NCBI RefSeq assembly: GCF_020400585.1
Contig: NZ_JAINVF010000007.1
Location: 62,001 to 126,000 of the forward strand
Direction of reading: 5' to 3'
Length of the DNA: 64,000 nucleotides
Origin: Streptomyces sp. NK08204
GTDB lineage: Bacteria; Actinomycetota; Actinomycetes; Streptomycetales; Streptomycetaceae
Positions 62,559-64,000 of this stretch are shown here, piece by piece; positions within the stretch are counted from its first letter, which is position 1; each line of letters opens with the position of its first letter. Both the position numbers and the translations under genes were made by a program. Under the pieces are notes generated by a model that was given only the letters and a program-made list of their open reading frames with translations, was not told the origin of the DNA and made no database searches.

Positions 62559-63134
62559 CTACAGGTTGCCCATGGGCTCGATGTCGACGCGCACCGGCGT
62601 GCCCCAGATGCGGAGCACTTCGTAGTCGGTGAACTCGTGGACGAGCCGGTAGGCCATCGCGGGCCGGGAGCCCCGTCGCTGGGCGGCGAGATACGCCTCG
62701 GCCTCGCGCCGGTCCCGCCGGGGCGTGCCGCACAACTGCCACTCCTGCCCGTTCCACAGCTCCGGCAGCCACCGCTGCTGGGGCTGCGGCCGGTCGCCCC
62801 GCACGCCGTACCGGGAGGGGGCGGAGACGGGGGCCTGCTCGGCCTGCGCCCGTGCGCCGCCCTGGAACTCCGACCGCCGGGCGGTCCGGCGCCGGGTCTC
62901 ACAGAGCAGACACAGGTCGGGTGCGCTCTCGTCCACGGGACCCTGCGGGTGCTCCGGGCACCGGGTGGCGGGGGCACCGGCGGCCACGCTCTCCTCCACC
63001 AGGTCGAGCGCCCGCCGCAGATCGGCCTTGATCTCGTGCAGCCGTGAGTCCGGCGTGTCGGCGCCGAGGGCCTCCCCGTGCTCGCCGAGCACGCGAAGGG
63101 CCCGTCCTAGGGCGGTGAGCTGGGCATGGTTCAT
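62559..63134 (-). CDS. unknown protein with Cys pair
   Basis: About 191 residues from ATG 63134 (the frame is open to 63311 and an earlier start is possible). The N-terminal half is helical (LTALGRALRVLGEHGEALGA, LRRALDLVEESV). The middle has CPEHPQGPVDESAPDLCLLC, a possible zinc site. The C-terminal half is Trp/Arg-rich (LPELWNGQEWQLCG). No family is recognised. Confidence 0.6.
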   Translation of the reverse strand: MNHAQLTALGRALRVLGEHGEALGADTPDSRLHEIKADLRRALDLVEESVAAGAPATRCPEHPQGPVDESAPDLCLLCETRRRTARRSEFQGGARAQAEQAPVSAPSRYGVRGDRPQPQQRWLPELWNGQEWQLCGTPRRDRREAEAYLAAQRRGSRPAMAYRLVHEFTDYEVLRIWGTPVRVDIEPMGNL

Positions 63135-63345
63135 GATCGTTCCGCGTAGTCCTTCAGCCTCTTGCGTGTCCAGTGTGATGCCGACCGGGGACGGCAGTTC
63201 GACGGTAGCGCCCCCGGGGATGGCGGGGGACTGCTGGACGAGGCTTCCCTCGCCGCCGGCGGGAGCGGCGGCGGAGGCGGCGAGGGCGGCGGTGGCCAGG
63301 AGCCTCGTCATCGTGCCGGGGGAAACGACCGGTCAGGGGGCGCCG

Positions 63346-64000
63346 TCACGCCGGAGCCGCCGCACGGGGGCGCCGGGGGAACCCGAAGGCGTATGTCGTC
63401 AGGAAGCCCACGATGTAGCCGGTCACCAGGCCGCCCGCATAGACCGCCGCTGTCAGCGGCAGCCCCCTGTTCCCCGTCAGCAGCGGGAACAGGGCCCAGC
63501 CGGACGGCCCGATCGCCGTCGCGCCCACCTTCGTGCCCAGCATCGCGAAGAAGCCGATGAACGCGCCGCCCGCCGCGCCGCCCGCGCAGGCGGTCAGGAA
63601 CGGGCGGCCCAGGGGGAGGGACACGGCGTAGATCAGGGGTTCGCCCACGCCGAGCAGGCCGGCCGGGAGGGCTGATCTGATCGTCGTACGCAGCGGCGTG
63701 TCGTGGCGCAGGCGGACGTACACCGCGAGCGCCGCACCCACCTGGCCCGCGCCCGCCATGGCCAGCAGGGGGAGCAGGACGGTGCAGCCCTGCTGCTCGA
63801 TGAGGGTGGTGTGGAGGGGGATCAGCGCCTGGTGCAGGCCCAGCATGACCAGGGGGAGGAAGAGGCCGCCGAGGAGCAGGCCGGCCACGGCTCCGGTCGT
63901 CGTCAGGAGCCAGTTCGCCGCGGTGCCGATCGCCGTCGCCACCGTACCGGCCGCGTACATCAGGCCGTACAGCGTGACCAGGCCGGGGACCAGGACGGTC
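63346..64000 (-). CDS. PTS sugar permease EIIC (partial)
   Basis: The C-terminal 218 residues of a membrane sugar permease whose N-terminus lies beyond the window. Several membrane segments are present (LLLGGLFLPLVMLGLHQAL, LLPLLAMAGAGQVGAALAVY). The substrate loop GVGEPLIYAVSLPLGRPF corresponds to the GITEP-type motif of the glucose/MurNAc EIIC family. A MurNAc or amino-sugar substrate would fit the nag genes, but this is only inference. Confidence 0.8.
   Translation of the reverse strand, partial: TVLVPGLVTLYGLMYAAGTVATAIGTAANWLLTTTGAVAGLLLGGLFLPLVMLGLHQALIPLHTTLIEQQGCTVLLPLLAMAGAGQVGAALAVYVRLRHDTPLRTTIRSALPAGLLGVGEPLIYAVSLPLGRPFLTACAGGAAGGAFIGFFAMLGTKVGATAIGPSGWALFPLLTGNRGLPLTAAVYAGGLVTGYIVGFLTTYAFGFPRRPRAAAPA

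Overview
The window is high-GC actinobacterial DNA, almost certainly a Streptomyces chromosome. The evidence is the GC-rich third codon positions, frequent GTG starts, many leaderless-looking starts, mycothiol, PhoR-PhoP, MsiK, DasR-type operators, a BldD/CdgB-type cyclic-di-GMP gene, and a gene order that I recall from memory as that of the S. coelicolor core near mshA, phoU-phoRP, ispDF, msiK, nagKA and groEL2. I could not run any search, so family names rest on motifs and remembered relatives.

Layout. 0-13 kb: a tandem double aminoglycoside-phosphotransferase-like protein, an alpha/beta hydrolase, an XRE regulator + HBHA-like protein + DUF2516 membrane protein trio, a receiver-SpoIIE phosphatase, an NlpC/P60 hydrolase, a methyltransferase, mshA, a YbjN-family gene and an MFS exporter. 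13-16.7 kb: gpmA, then a small accessory stretch with a tyrosine-integrase remnant, a frameshifted L7/L12-like gene, an unknown helical protein and a protein made of seven 23-residue repeats, followed by a small Ni-binding-type protein and a Cys-rich mini-protein. 16.7-21.5 kb: phoU divergent from phoR-phoP across a PHO box, a lipoprotein and carD. 21.8-31.5 kb: ispD-ispF, a PPOX enzyme, cysS, rlmB, a DoxX-like membrane protein with PYGES repeats, a nucleotidyltransferase, msiK and tRNA-Thr. 31.6-48 kb: Hsp20, three coupled small genes including a rhomboid-like one, an FAD oxidoreductase, an oxidoreductase-MFS pair, a pentapeptide-repeat protein, M1 and M4 metalloproteases, TerD, an ArfB-like protein, an acetyltransferase, a flavin reductase, CdgB and a CBM-like protein. 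48-54 kb: the N-acetylglucosamine operon nagK-nagA plus a PfkB kinase behind two DasR-type sites, a truncated sugar-binding lipoprotein, and otsB, otsA and gpgS. 55-64 kb: a SAM-I riboswitch in front of thrC-like and cysO-like genes, a cold-shock gene, CIRCE-controlled groEL, a Ser/Thr kinase, an Old Yellow Enzyme, and the start-proximal part of a PTS EIIC gene cut by the window end.

How it fits together. Phosphate control (PhoU/PhoR/PhoP), amino-sugar uptake and catabolism (msiK, nagKA, PfkB, PTS) and compatible-solute synthesis (otsA, otsB, gpgS) form the metabolic core. Mycothiol, Hsp20, GroEL and CarD form a stress layer. Two blocks match the mycobacterial order XRE-hbhA-membrane protein and mshA-ybjN-gpm-senX3-regX3.

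The two most unusual signals are the SAM riboswitch controlling a PLP-dependent ThrC-like enzyme translationally coupled to a CysO-like sulfur carrier, which suggests a thiocarboxylate route to homocysteine, and the accessory patch with the 23-residue-repeat protein.
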